Source: Lichenostomus cassidix (lineage: Eukaryota; Chordata; Aves; Passeriformes; Meliphagidae). From it: a DNA stretch of 64,000 nucleotides. The stretch lies in the NCBI GenBank assembly GCA_008360975.2, contig CM039210.1, forward strand, positions 10,418,293-10,482,292, given 5' to 3'. Under the pieces are notes generated by a model. The model was not told where the DNA came from and searched no databases. It saw only the letters and a list, made by a program, of their open reading frames with translations. How positions within the stretch are numbered: position 1 is the stretch's first letter; each line of letters opens with the position of its first letter. The translations under genes were made by a program, and so were the position numbers. This document shows, in pieces, positions 32,042 through 43,884 of the stretch.

Positions 32042-34731
32042 CCTCAAAGATATCATGGAAAACAGAAGAACCTCTGTGGGTTGAGCAGTGGCCTTTGTCC
32101 AAAGAGCAGCTCACAATTGCACACCAACTCGTGAAAGAACAACTTGAAGCAAAACACATTCAACCATCCGTTAGTCCCTGGAACACACCGGTCTTTGTCA
32201 TTCCGAAAAAATCAGGTAAATGGAGACTACTGCACAACCTCCGAGCAGTAAACGCTCAAATGTGGGCCATGGGAGCTTTGCAGCCAGGAATGCCCACCCC
32301 AACTATGCTTCCACAACAATGGCGTGTACTTATTATCGACCTTAAGGATTGTTTTTCCACAATCCCCCTGCAGCCAGAAGACACAGTTCACTTTGCATTT
32401 ACCTTACCAGCCATAAATAAAGGCAAACCAGCTCAAAGGTTCGAGTGGACAGTACTGCCTCAAGGTATGAAGAATTCACCCACTATGTGCCAAGTATATG
32501 TCCAATGGGCCCTAAAACCTATTCGTGCAGTCTTTAACTCTGCCCTTATTTACCACTACATGGATGACATTCTTCTGTGCCAACAGCAGCCATTCGCTCC
32601 AACAGACCTGCAACAGATCACTGCCTTGTTAAAAACGAAAAGTTTAGTCATTGCTCCTGAAAAAGTTCAGATGTCTCCACCATGGAAGTACCTTGGGTGG
32701 ACTGTCACTACCACGCAAATCAGACCTCAAAAACTATCCGTACATTCTGAGCTGAAAACCGTGCATGATGCTCAAACCCTACTCGGTGATCTGCAGTGGG
32801 TACGTAATCTCATTGGCCTCCAGAATGAGGACATACTCCCATTATTTCCACTATTGCGAGGCACCGATCCAGCTGCTACAATTACGCTAACCCAAGACCA
32901 GCAAAACTGCCTAGTACAACTGGGAAAAATGTTGCGAACCTCTTTCGCTGAACACTGCCTGCCTGAAGTTCCACTAGGCGCGCTCATTTTCAACCAAACC
33001 GTCGCCCCCTTTGGAATTATTTGCCAATGGCCATCTGGGCAGAAAGAAAAAGGGGGAGAGACCCCAACTGTGTTGACCACCAAGATTGCCAAGACTCCAA
33101 AGATGCAAGAACAACCAGTCAAACATGCACGAACTACCCGTCCTGAGGAACACATTGTGATTTTAGAATGGGTGTTCATCAGTCTGTCACCACCAAAAAG
33201 TGTGTGGTCACGCATAGAGATACTCTCAGCTCTTATTTGAAAAACATGCACCAGAATTGCAGAAATATCAGGACATGAAGCTGTATTTCTCAGTATACCC
33301 TTGAAAGCAGAGCTACGAGAGTGGCTAATACAAAATTCAACAGACATGCAAATCGCCTTGGATGCTTACCCAGGACAACTCCTAGACCGATACCCTGTAG
33401 ATCCTCGGATCAAGATAATAGGAGAACAGCTGTGGGTAGAAGACCCCAAGGTCCGCGCTAGGCCGATCCAAGGTCTCACAGTATACACTGATGCGGGACG
33501 GCAAAAGAGAAAAGCTGCTTGCACATGGATGGAAAATGGGGAGTGGCAAGAATATACCCTCCAGGGAGAAACATGTGATTCGCTGCAAATCCTTGAGCTG
33601 GCAGCAGTTGCCTTGGCACTCACACGATGGCGCAACATGCCCCTGAACATCGTCTCGGACTCCTTATATGTTGTCAGCATTGTCCTAAGAATCGAGCAAG
33701 CCTTGATCAAGACACACTCAAACCCACGATTAGGACAACTGTTCCTGCAAATCCAGCAGGCCATCCACAACAGAAAAGAAATCTGTAGCATCCTGCACAT
33801 CAGGAGTCACATCACCACACAAGGCCTAGGTGAAGGAAATTCTAGAGCAGACGCTCTCGTTAGCCCACTAATACAAGCTCCATGAAACTCCTTCGCAGCT
33901 GCTCAAGAAAGCCACTCAATGTTCCATCAATCAGCTAAGGCTCTACACAGGCAGTTTGCACTATCGATGTACGATGACCAAGGAATCGTCTGAGCATGCC
34001 CGCAGTGCAGCCAGCATGGCACGAGCTTAGGCCTCGGAGTGAATCCCAGAGGCCTACAAGCCTGTGAACTATGGCGAATGGATGTCACCCATGTACCTGA
34101 ATTCGGCCAAGTCTCCTGTGTTCATGTTACTATAGACACATTTTCCAAAATGATCTGGGCAACTGTTCAGGCAGGAGAAAGGGCAAGCCATGTAATTAGG
34201 CACTTAACCTCATGCTTTGCAGTTATGGGAGTGCCCAAAGAAATAAAGACTGACAATGCACCCGCCTATGTGAGCCGAAAATGCAAGCAGTTCTTACAGA
34301 CATGGGGCATCAAGCACAACATAGGAATCCCTCACGTATCTACCGGACAAGCCATGGTAGAGAGAGCCCATCGAACAATAAGAGAGTATCTAACCAAGCA
34401 GAAGAATGATGAAGAAACAGACCCCAGTGTGAGTCTAGCGAAAGTCATTTTCACACTGAATTTCTTGAGCATAGCGGGTGATGCAGAAAATCCGCCGGTA
34501 GTCACTCATTATAGTCAGATAAAGATGCAGGCTACCCCAGGAGTTCAAATTATGTATAAAAACCCTACAACACGGGTCTGGGAGGGACCTGCCCCACTTT
34601 TATTTAATGGTAGAGATTACAGTTGTGTCTCCACAGATTCCGGTCCTATATGGGTACCAAGTAGATGGACGAGACCTGCTCCCAAAAAAATTGTAAGCAC
34701 GCAAGACTGCGACGAGCCATCAACCATCTAG
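32042..34731 (+). pseudogene. pol: Provirus E pol, one frame with three stops
   Basis: RT begins with EPLWVEQWPLSKEQL and shows SGKWRLLHNLR, VLPQGMKNSP and YMDD (32557-32568). RNase H shows VYTDAG, LQILELAAV, NIVSDSLYV and NSRADAL. Integrase shows HSMFHQSAKALH and CPQC for the zinc finger, WRMDVTH, KTDNAPAY and MVERAHRT for the core, and RDYSCVST with WVPSRWT in the C-terminal domain. Premature stops are at 33238-33240 (between RT and RNase H), 33883-33885 and 33991-33993 (both around the integrase start). The frame is otherwise continuous to 34729-34731, so the damage is light for an old provirus. Confidence 0.92.
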
Positions 34732-34771
34732 TAGAAGAGCTCACCGTGTTTGCAGTGCAAGCAGGACGTCC

Positions 34772-35905
34772 ATGCATCTGTCCCCGAAGAATCATAGCAG
34801 ACATCTTGCAGGACAAGACGTGATTTGTCTCGCTCTCTCATCACCTGGCAACCCCTTTTCTACTTGTTTAGTCAGTATCCCTTTAGACGATTGGCCATGT
34901 CCTTCCAGCACTCCTACCTGCAAATGGAAAAATCTCAATAGAATAGTAGATAATTGGGATACCTGGGTGCCTCACCTTCCCATAGCCCCAAATGAACCTC
35001 AAGAATTAGAGATATTAGGAGCCGTACAAATGGATGCTTGCGTGACCTTTAATTGGACAAGCAAGCAAGCCAAACTAGACAGTACAGCAACAAGTGTAAA
35101 TTCTAGCTTATCAGTATATAGAAATGCCAGCATGTGGTGCCAATATGCCTCTACTAAGCTATCTATATCCACGAATAATTCCATATCGTTACCAGCAGGA
35201 GTGTTTTTAATTTGCGGAGACCGCACATGGCCTGGCATTCCCTCCCGATTACGAGGTGGACCCTGTTCTCTGGGGAGATTAACGTTATTAACCCCCAACA
35301 CTTTGATGATTCTAAACATGTCCCGACATCATTGAACAAAACGAATGGCTCATGCTTTCTCCCCCGACTGTAAATCAAATGTCAAATTCTGGTCCCCTGC
35401 GGCCATGATATCTGCTTCCATTTTAGCACCAGGAGTAGCTTCTGCTACTAAACAAACTGGGATGCTGGCTAGGTAGACAAACTAACGCTACTTCTAAAGC
35501 CATTTCACAGTTATTGCTTGATGTAGATTCAGTTAGACACGCTACGCTACAAAATAAAGCTGCAATAGATTTTCTCTTATTAGCCCAGGGGCATGGCTGA
35601 AAAGAGTTTGAAGGAACGTGCTGTATGAACCTTTCTGACCACTCAAAGTCCATTCACCAGCAACTTGCTGAACTGCAGCACCTGTCAGGGCAACTACAAA
35701 TAGCCGATGGCTTAGGACTTGCCGGGTGGTTGAAAAGTTTGGGAATTACTGGATGGTTCAAAGATCTGATCCAAGCAGCTGTGCTCATTTTAATTTTAGT
35801 TTTGCTATTATTAACAATTTTGCCATGTATAGTGCAATGCTTACAGTGCATGCTAGTAAAGACAGTCAACCAAGCCTGGCTTGTGCAAAAAGAAAAAGGG
35901 GGAAT
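34772..35905 (+). pseudogene. env: Provirus E env remnant
   Basis: Envelope glycoprotein relic. A surface-subunit-like frame (34772-35335) has several N-glycosylation sequons (for example NWT and NAS) and cysteines. After a frame change comes a fusion-peptide-like hydrophobic stretch near 35420-35445, then a transmembrane-subunit helix, a CC pair at about 35619-35624, and a membrane anchor rich in Leu/Ile (about 35787-35835). The TM layout resembles alpharetrovirus-type env. A TGA at 35598-35600 falls where the first cysteine of a CX6CC motif is expected. The frame runs into the polypurine tract (35887-35903). It is inactive. Confidence 0.8.
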
Positions 35906-36286
35906 TGTGGAAGCATGGCTCACAGAGCTAGGCCATATAAATGGAATTTATGCACAATCCAGGTTGTGTGAGTGACCCTGAAGTGTCTTTCCCAGGAGAT
36001 AACGAAACATTAGAGCCAAGAATGTGAACATCATAGAAGAATTATAAACAAGATAGAGAAATCACACAGACAGGACTTTAGCTGATGCTAGAGAGCATAA
36101 TTAAAAGCTTACAGCCAATTAGCAAATTAGTTTAGGCATGTGAACGCCAGCTTTTATCCAATCATATAGCCCAGTGTGTCGCATGAACAATGCTTTTGTC
36201 TATAATAATGCTTGCTTCCTAAGAATAAACGAAATGACACCGATACCTCTGTGAGTGAGTGTGTTATATTCGGGCGACCCCCAACT
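35906..36286 (+). mobile_element. 3' LTR of provirus E
   Basis: 381 bp, TGTGGAAGCATGG to GACCCCCAACT, directly after AAAAAGAAAAAGGGGGA. It pairs with 27631-28009 and is followed by the duplication AAAACA. Many of the differences from the 5' LTR are CpG transitions. Confidence 0.92.
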
Positions 36287-36719
36287 AAAACACAACTCCA
36301 AGCCAGGAAGGAAGGTGAAAGTTAGAGCAAGCTTTATTGCTACAAAGTCTTTTTTATACTATTTTCTAACATTTGTGCCACACAGTCACTGGTTCTTTAA
36401 ACCTGTTATACAACACCATTGGCCATTTATTCCTAGTACACAACTTCTGTGAAAAACAGCCTCCCTATTGCAGGTGCAAAATTCCTTCATGTTTTTCTGT
36501 CTTGTTGATGAGCTGTTGTCCAGACTTTGTTTTGCTTTTTGCTTCTGTCCATGCTGAGGTTCTCACAGGTATGGGTTGTTGTCCATACTTTATTTTTACT
36601 TCTTGCTTCTGTTCATGGTAAGGTTCTCACGGGTATGAGGTTGTCTGTAACATGGTCTGTGTTTGTGAGCCTGAGACAGGCCTAGACAGACCTGCCATCG
36701 ATTCCCACATTTTACATCA
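36287..36719 (-). mobile_element. Solo LTR I, main part (part 2 of 2)
   Basis: On the minus strand it starts TGTGGGAATCG (36719). GCAATAAAGC lies near 36330, and it continues across provirus E into 27630-27596, ending CTGCGACA. The total is about 460 bp. TTTTAC follows at 36720-36725. Provirus E sits within it, so I is older than E. Confidence 0.68.
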
Positions 36720-36837
36720 AGAATGTATGTATTTTCTAGTATATCAGCAAGTATTACTCACTACTACTGCTGGGTGCTTTTTCCTCCCCCCAAACTGAAG
36801 CTGAATACCTCAAATGTCCTCAGTGATCTTATTCTTA

Positions 36838-37281
36838 TGTAGTGGGTTAACCTTGGCTGGATGCCAGGTGCACACCAAGCCACTGTCACTCCCCTTCCCA
36901 GCAGCAGAGGGGAGAGAAAATAACATGGAAAACACCTAGGAAGTTGAGATAAGACAGTTTACTAAAGCAAAAGTTTGCGTGCACATAAGCAAAGGGGGAA
37001 AAAATTAATCTGTACTTCCCATCAGTGAGCGATGTTCAGACACTTCCCAGGAAGCAGGGCTTCAGCATACAGAGCGTTTGCTCTGGAAGGCAAACGCTGT
37101 AAATTGACATATGCCCCCTGTTCTTCCTTCCTCCCTTAGCTTTTATATCTGAGCTGATATCATATGGTATGGAATATCCCTTTGCTTAATTTAGGTCAGC
37201 TGGCCTAGTTGTGACCCCTCCCAGGATCTCGCCCACTCCCAGCCCCTTGATGGTGTGGTGGTACTTTACCCTTCCCCAACA
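36838..37281 (-). mobile_element. ERV-L LTR J, minus strand
   Basis: Inverted relative of the element C LTRs. Reading minus, it has TGTTGGGGAAGG, CCAGCTGACC, GATATTCCATACCATATG, CAGATATAAAAG and the TCTCTCCCCTCTG region, and ends GGTTAACCCACTACA. No clear target duplication was found, so one end may be truncated. Confidence 0.75.
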
Positions 37282-37283
37282 TA

Positions 37284-37848
37284 CACCCTTTTCAGGCTGC
37301 ACTGTGATCTGAGACATGCTTGTTGGGCCTCAGCCTTGACAAACAGCACCTGGGCTCAGCTCCTCTAGAGCTTATCAGAAATACTGTCTGCTCCCTGGAA
37401 CTTGTGCTGTCTAATGAGCTCCCGCTTTTTTTATGAACAGCCTTGGAACCTTTTTTTTTGCCTAAATGGCCTAACATCCTTGTTCTCACACTTTCAAAAA
37501 AAGCTGCCAATCTGAAGTGCAGCCAGGATAAAACATTAATAAAGCTCACTCTCTTGAGATGCTATAAACAGCAGTCCAAAATGAGACCCTTTAAACTGAA
37601 CTCTTCTGGCTCACAACAGCTGTGACCAGCAACCTCCCTCTAAGTGGGGCCACTCAGAGCCAGCGAGCTCCCAAGTTTGCTGTATTTGGAGGATTGCTGA
37701 ACGACAACAAATCCTGCGCCAATACCCACACTCCTTGAGGCTCGACCCTTCTCCTGCTGAGATGATGCAAAGGCATCCAAAGTGAGTATTTCACTACATT
37801 TGAGGGGAATTTTTCACTGGTGCCCTGCACTGACTCTTTATATCTGTG
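37284..37848. other. LTR-like sequence, unresolved
   Basis: Contains CATTAATAAAGC near 37530 followed by a U5-like region, and could be a plus-strand LTR. No ends or duplication were found. It ends in CTGTG (37844-37848), the duplication of the next LTR. Confidence 0.35.
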
Positions 37849-39202
37849 TGTCGGGGTTTGACCCTGACTAAATGCCAGACAACTCTGCTCCCTCCTGCCG
37901 CAGACGTGCAGGAGAGGGGAGAGAAAAAAATCTGTTAAACACACACCAGATTCATGAGTTGAGATAGGACACTGACAAGGGGACGCACAGAAAAAGGGCG
38001 TACAGGCTCCAAACTTAAAGTTGCAAAGTGATTTAATTACCTGAGTTGGAGGATAAATGAGAAGTAAAAATAATCTTTTCAGACACCATTTGTTCACTCA
38101 CCCCCTCCCTCTTAAGACACTGGTTTTCTACTCACCCCCCTCCCTACTTCAATCAAGAGCTCGGGTAGGGGGCAGGGTATGGGGTATTTTCTTAGTCCAT
38201 AAATCTATTAATCACTACAATTCTTCTGCTACAAATACTGTTTCTCTGCTCATCTCTCTTTCTCTCAAGACAGAGTCTCTGCTCACCCCTCTCCCTCTTA
38301 AGACACCATTTCTCTGCTCACCCCCCTCCCTCTTTCCAACCAACAACAGCACAGGCAGGGGGCAGGGTAAGGGTTTTTTTCTCTGGTCAGTCCATCAGGG
38401 AGAGGGATCCTCTACTTAGCCACGGGGTCCCTCCCATGAGAGACAGTCCTCTGGGAACTTCTTTGGCGTGGGTCCAATCTCACAAGCAACATCTCGCCCA
38501 AATTTTGCTGCAACATGAGTCCTCTTGTCCATAAGGTGCAGACTCTGCCGAGCCGAGGCCAGGCTGCTTCCATCCCAAGAGCAAGGCCTTTCTCTGCCTT
38601 GCAAGGCCTTTGCAGTTTTAACTCTTTATATGAGACTCCCACTGGATCAAAGCTTCTTCCAAGCCTCCACCTGCTCTTCTGGCGTGGGCCGTGGGTGGAT
38701 TTCTGCACCCCTGTGGACTCCATGGGCTGTAGGGGGACCACCTGTTCCCCCCATGGTCTTCACCACAGCTAGCAGAGAGTTTTCAGCTCCGGTGCCTGGA
38801 GCACTTCCTCCCCCACCTTCTCCACTGACCTTGGTGTCTCCATGTTGTTCTTCTTTCACATATTTTAACCTCCTCCTCCTCCTCTAGCTAAAAAGAAGTG
38901 CGTGACTACTTTGTTTTTTTCTTAAATATGCTTTCACAGAGGTGTAACTAGCACCTCTAATTGGCCCACACTTGGCCAGCAGCATGTCCGTCACTTTCAG
39001 AGCTATCAGAGATTGGCTCTGCTGGACTTGGTGAAAAAATTCCAGAACCTTCACACAGGACACACACAGGAGCCATCTTTGTGCCACTCCCCACCCCTCA
39101 GACACTTCTTCAGGCCTGCCACAACAGCTTCTGAGGGGTTTAAATTTCTCTTAGATGTTAAAGATACCTTGCTGATGTTCTGGGCTAAGCAAAACCACCA
39201 CA
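37849..39202 (-). mobile_element. Large solo LTR K1 (inverted copy)
   Basis: 1,354 bp. On the minus strand it runs TGTGGTGGTTTTGC to AACCCCGACA and is flanked by CTGTG at 37844-37848 and 39203-39207. It resembles K2 and K3, which lie in the opposite orientation. It has C/T-rich minisatellite-like blocks (near 38090-38330) built on a CTCACCCCCCTCCCTCTTAA-type phrase. No gene is inside. Confidence 0.85.
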
Positions 39203-39298
39203 CTGTGTGCATACAAGTGCGTATATGCTGCAGCAAATATGGGAGAAATGCTGCTCTTCTGGATCTTTAAGTACTTTAGATATGTAAGTTAGGCAATA

Positions 39299-40528
39299 TG
39301 TTGGTTTTGCTTAGCCCAGAACATCAGCAAGGTATCTTTAGCATCTAAGAGAAATTTAAACCCTTCAAAAGCTGTTGTGGTAGGCCTGAAGAAGTGTCTG
39401 AAGGGTTGGGAGAAAATGCACCCCTGTGTTCATGTGTTGGTTTTGCTTAGCCCAGTTTTGCAAGTGGGTGGGGAGGGGCACAAAGATGGCTCCTGTGTGT
39501 TCTGTGTGAATATTCTGGAAGTTTTTACCATGTCCAGCAGAGCCAATGTCTGATGGCTCTGAAAGTGATGGACATGCTGCTGGCCAAGCCTGGGCCTATT
39601 AGAGGTGCTAGTTACGCCTCTGTGATAACACATTTTAAAAGAAATCAAAACAATGTGAGCACGCACTTGTTTTTAGCCAGAGGAGGAGGAGGAGGTGAGA
39701 ATATGTGAGGGGAAAAAACATGGAGACGCCAAGGTCAGCAGAGAAGGTAGGGGAGGAAGTGCTCCAGGCGCCAGAGCTGACAACCCTCTGCCGGATGTGG
39801 TGAAGGCCATGGTGGAGCAGGTTGTCCCCTCTGCAGCCCATGGAGTCCACGCGGGGTGCAGGGATCCACCCACAGCCCATGGTGAGGTGCCCACGCCAGA
39901 GCAGGTGGATGCCTGGAGGACACTGTGATCCAGTGGGAGTCCCAGTGAATAGAAAGGCCTTGCTCCCAACATGGAAACAGCCTGGCCGTGGCTCGGATGT
40001 CTGCACCCCGTGGACGAGGGACTCGTGTTGCAGTAGATTCGGGCAGGCTCCTGCTCATGAGATTTGGACCCACGCCAAAGAAGTTCGCAGAGGAGTGTCT
40101 CCTGTGGGAGGGACCCATGGCTACGCAGAGCATGACTCCTCCCCCTGACCAGCAGAAGAAGATCTCAGAAATCTTGGTGATGAACTGACCCAAACCCCCA
40201 TACCCTGCCCCCCCCCCGGTGCTGTGTGTGGGAAGGAGGGATGGGGGTGAGCAGAGAAACAGTGTCTTAGGAGCTTTTTCTCTTTTTTTTTACTTCTCAT
40301 TTATCCTCCGACTCTGTTAGTATTAGCAAGAAATCACCCCGCAACTTTAAGGTTTCAGCCTGTTTTTCCCTTTCTTAGTGTGTCCTCCCCTGGTTTCTTA
40401 TCTCAACTCATGAGCCCTGTGTGTGCGTGTTAGCTTTTTTTTCTTTCCTCTGCATGGCTACAGCAGGGGAGAGCAGAGAGAGCAGATGTCATAGGTGCCT
40501 GGAATCTGGCCAGGGTCAAACCACGACA
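39299..40528 (+). mobile_element. Large LTR K2 (direct copy)
   Basis: Runs TGTTGGTTTTGC to CCACGACA and is similar to K1 in inverse orientation. The first about 130 bp are partly repeated: the start phrase TTGGTTTTGCTTAGCCCAG recurs at about 39436. No target duplication was found. With K1 it forms a long inverted repeat with a 96-bp spacer. Confidence 0.78.
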
Positions 40529-41440
40529 GGCCTGTAAGTAAGGTACAGTTGTGGTATAGTAAATTCTATATGAATCCTTTGCTAAAGTCTTAAGTTTAAT
40601 TTAAGTTAATGTTGTTAAGTTTAAATGCTGTTAAGTGTTGTTCCTTTGCTAAATTGCTATGTTCAATTTAAGTTATAAGTTCTGTTAAGTTTGAGTGCTC
40701 TTTTGGCCATATTACTTTTTATCCTTGCCCTTTCTATCGTCTTGTCACATGCACCTAAACACACACACACACGCACACACGCATAGATAGTTTTTGGTTT
40801 GTTTCAGTTTGCATTGATTGACTGGATTTTTTTTGTTGCTTTTCCTCAGTGTACATTAACTATCTATTAAGTAGTAGAGTGAAACTTGCCAATGAACTTT
40901 GTCATGCTGTTGCTTTTATATTAAATCTGGTTTTACTGATAACTTTGCTAGTGATTATTTAGGTGATCTTAAAACACTCATTCGTAATAGATGCGGGGGG
41001 GAATATTGGAGAGACAGTACTGATTGTGGCAGGACGTCTTCCCCCTCCCCTCTCTCCTTCTGCTTCATGGCGAAACACAGATAACTCCAGTGGGGTCAGA
41101 AGCCCAGCAGGAGGTTATCTCATGGTGCCCGAAGGTCTGAGACCTCTAACCTTGAATTCATATTTTGGTATGGAGAGAGGATGTGAAAAGAGAAACAAAA
41201 AAGTGCATACGTGACCACAAAGGGCATACTTTTATACAATAAAAACTCACGGAATTATCCCAGAGGCAGAAGTTTCTTACACACACACTGGAAATGTGCA
41301 AGGAGCTTCTCCCCAGAGTCTGGATACAGGCTCTGTGGTCATTTTCATGGGAATTGTGTGAAAGGATTCCAAAGTATACTGCACCACCAATCAGCTGGTA
41401 AGATACATTGGTTCCTAAGTTATATTATTCTTGCTATCTG
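40529..41440. other. Spacer with AAGTTTAA-type repeats and a CA microsatellite
   Basis: About 40590-40700 repeats TTAAGTT phrases, and 40759-40782 is a CA/CG microsatellite. The second half has AT-rich sequence with a TACAATAAAAAC signal near 41235 that could belong to an old LTR. No gene was seen. Confidence 0.4.
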
Positions 41441-42725
41441 TGTGGTGGTTTTGATTGGCCCAAAACATCAGTAAAGTATTTTTAACATCTAGGAGAAATT
41501 TGGACCCCTCAGAAGCTGTTGTGGTAGGCCTGGAGAGGTGTCTGAGGGGTGGGGAGTGGCACAAAGATGGCTCCTGTGTGTCCTGAGTGTAAGTTCTGGA
41601 AGTTTTTACATCAAGTCCAGCAGAGCCAATCTCTGATGGCTCTGAAGGTGATGGACATGCTACCAGCCACGTTTGGGCCAATTAGAGGTGCTGGTTACGC
41701 CTCTGTGAAAACATATTTAAGAAGAAATCAAAACAAGCAGGCATGCACTTCTTTCACTTCTTTGTAGTTGGAGGAGGAGGTGGAGGTTAAAATATGTCAG
41801 GGAGAACAGCATGGAGACGAGAAGGTCAGTGAAGAAGGTAGGGGAGAGGGGCTCCCAGTGCCGGAGCTGAAAACCCTCTGCTAGCCACGGTGAAGGGCAG
41901 GGGGGGCAGGAGGTCCCCCTGCAGCCCATGGAGTCCACAGGAGTGCAGAAATTCACCCACAGCTCACGCCAGAGGAGCAGGTGGATGCCTGGAAAAGACT
42001 GTGAACCAGTGGGAGTCTCATCTAAGAGTTAAAACTGCAAAAGGCCTTGCAAAGGAGAGAAAGGCCTTGCTCCTGGCATGGAAGCAGCCTGGCCTCGGCT
42101 CAGGAGAATCTGCACAGCACCCTATGGACAAAAAGACTCACGTTGCAGCAGGATTCGGGCGGGATGTTGCTTGTGAGATTGGACCCACGCCAAAGAAGTT
42201 CCCAGAGGACTGTCTCTCGTGGGAAGGACCCCCTGGCTAAGTAGAGAACCCCTCTCCCTGATTGGACTGACCAGAAAACCCCTCTCACCCTGCCCCTTGG
42301 CTGTGTTGCTGGTTTGGAAAGAGGGAAGGGGGGTGAGTGCAGAGACTGCTTCTTAAGAGGGTGGGGGTGAGAGCAGGAAAAAAAAAACTGAAGAGAGAGA
42401 GAAACAAGTAGAGACAAAGAGTATTTGTAGTAGAAGAATTGTGGTGATGAGTAAATTTGAGAATCTGCTCTGTGGACTAAGAGACCCCACACCCTGCCCC
42501 CCTACCCGGCTTGTTGATTGTAAAGGAGAAAAGGGGGTGAATACTATAGGTTCGTAAGAGGGAGGGGGGAGTGAACAAAAACTGTATGAAAAGTTTATTT
42601 TTGCCTGCATTTATCCTCCAACTCTGTTAGGTAATTAAAACACTTTTTTGCAACTTTAAGCTTGGAGCCTGGTTGCCCTCTTTTCGTGCATCCTCCTGGC
42701 AATGTCCTATCTCAAACCCATGACA
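41441..42725 (+). mobile_element. Large LTR K3 (direct copy)
   Basis: Third member of the K family, TGTGGTGGTTTTG to CATGACA, with TAATTAAAACAC near 42632. Compared with K1 and K2 it lacks about 100 bp near its 3' end. Flanks ATCTG (41436-41440) and AGCTG (42726-42730) are a possible 5-bp duplication with one mismatch. Confidence 0.75.
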
Positions 42726-42956
42726 AGCTGTTAATAAGTATAGGTACCTTTTCATAATTGCAGTTTAGCTACTCGTAGTTTGCAATTATTTTATTCCCGT
42801 GTAGTTTGTAGTTTGTCCTAAGTTTTTATGTCTGTCAATTTCTGTGTCTAATAAATTATAATTTATATCATATTAGACTTAATCAGCTATTATTAAAAGA
42901 CCTTGTGAACGAGACCGGGTCTTAGGGTGCTAACCACCCTAATAAGAGTTACTGCC

Positions 42957-43271
42957 TGTTGCTAGAGGCCTGAGAAAATGACAGAAACTCATAAAACTCC
43001 TGTCTGCTGTGGCTAGCACAGGCTTTTTCCCACGAGAATTCTTTTTGTGTTTTATAAATAAAGATAAAGTTTGGATGTTATTGGAACAGTGTCCCAGAAC
43101 TTGGACAGTGCAGGCCTGGCCAATCAGGCCTAGGGGAGGGCTTCTGACCGACCAATCTGGGTGACTTTTGAGAACTCTATATATGTGATGAAATCAAAAC
43201 AATAAAGGTCATTCCTTCTTGCCACTGAGAACTGGTGCTTTCATTACTCTGCTAGCTGCTCAACAGCGACA
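42957..43271 (+). mobile_element. LTR-like segment L
   Basis: Candidate LTR from TGTTGCTAGAGG to CAGCGACA with CTCTATATATG near 43180 and AACAATAAAGG near 43198, in the right order. There is no duplication, so the start is uncertain. Confidence 0.5.
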
Positions 43272-43284
43272 GTCTCCCATTCAT

Positions 43285-43884
43285 GACGCTGACGCTGTGC
43301 CAGCAGTGCTCAGCAGTAGCCAAAAACCTGGTGTGTTCTCAACACCTTTCTAGCTACCAATGCAAAGCACAGCACCGTAAGGACTACTATGGGAAAATGA
43401 ACTCCATCTCAAACACATCCAATGCAATCTCCACCCTTTATTCCATACCATTTGCATCATACTCAGATCCCACATAATTTATATATCTTTTAACTGTTCC
43501 ATTGTATTTCTTTCTCGTCACTGAAATCCCTTCTTACCCACACATACAACTTAAACTTCATCCTTCGACCATTTCTTTACCCTACATACAGATTTGTTCA
43601 TTTTCATTAACTACTATTTCCCATCCTTTCACACATAGATATTATTTTCCCATTTAATGGGCTTCCTCCTTCCCTCTAGATCCATGACTTGGGCTCCATT
43701 CCATCAGGATGAGTATTCAGGACAGGAGAACCAGCATAATCGATTGTTGGGCACTGACACCAGCTTGGCTCAGGTCATTGTCACATTCTCCTTGCTCCTC
43801 ACCAAATTCATTTTTTATCAGTTCATGTCATTCCTGCTACTTTACTTCCTGCAACATACAACTTACACCATCGATTATTTTTCC
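43285..43884 (-). mobile_element. ERV-L LTR fragment M, cut by the assembly gap
   Basis: On the minus strand it includes GGAATAAAGGGTGGAG, GGAGTTCATTTTCCC and GGCTACTGCTGAGC. The last is also found at the start of the C 3' LTR (about 56075-56100). It is therefore ERV-L LTR or 3'-region sequence in opposite orientation to copy B beyond the gap. Confidence 0.6.

Larger units (their letters stand above)
27631..36286 (+). mobile_element. Provirus E: class II ERV with both LTRs and env
   Basis: LTR, primer site, gag, dUTPase/pro, pol, env, LTR. The 6-bp duplication AAAACA is at 27625-27630 and 36287-36292. The target is solo LTR I. Two solo LTRs (30667-31184 and 31397-31788) lie within its pro region. 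LTRs differ at about 5-6% of sites by eye. All genes carry stops or frame changes. Confidence 0.92.

Noticed and set aside
42900..42960. A tRNA-like stretch (CGGGTCTTAGGGTGCTAACC)
   Set aside because: No acceptor stem or T-loop could be paired. It is probably part of an old LTR.
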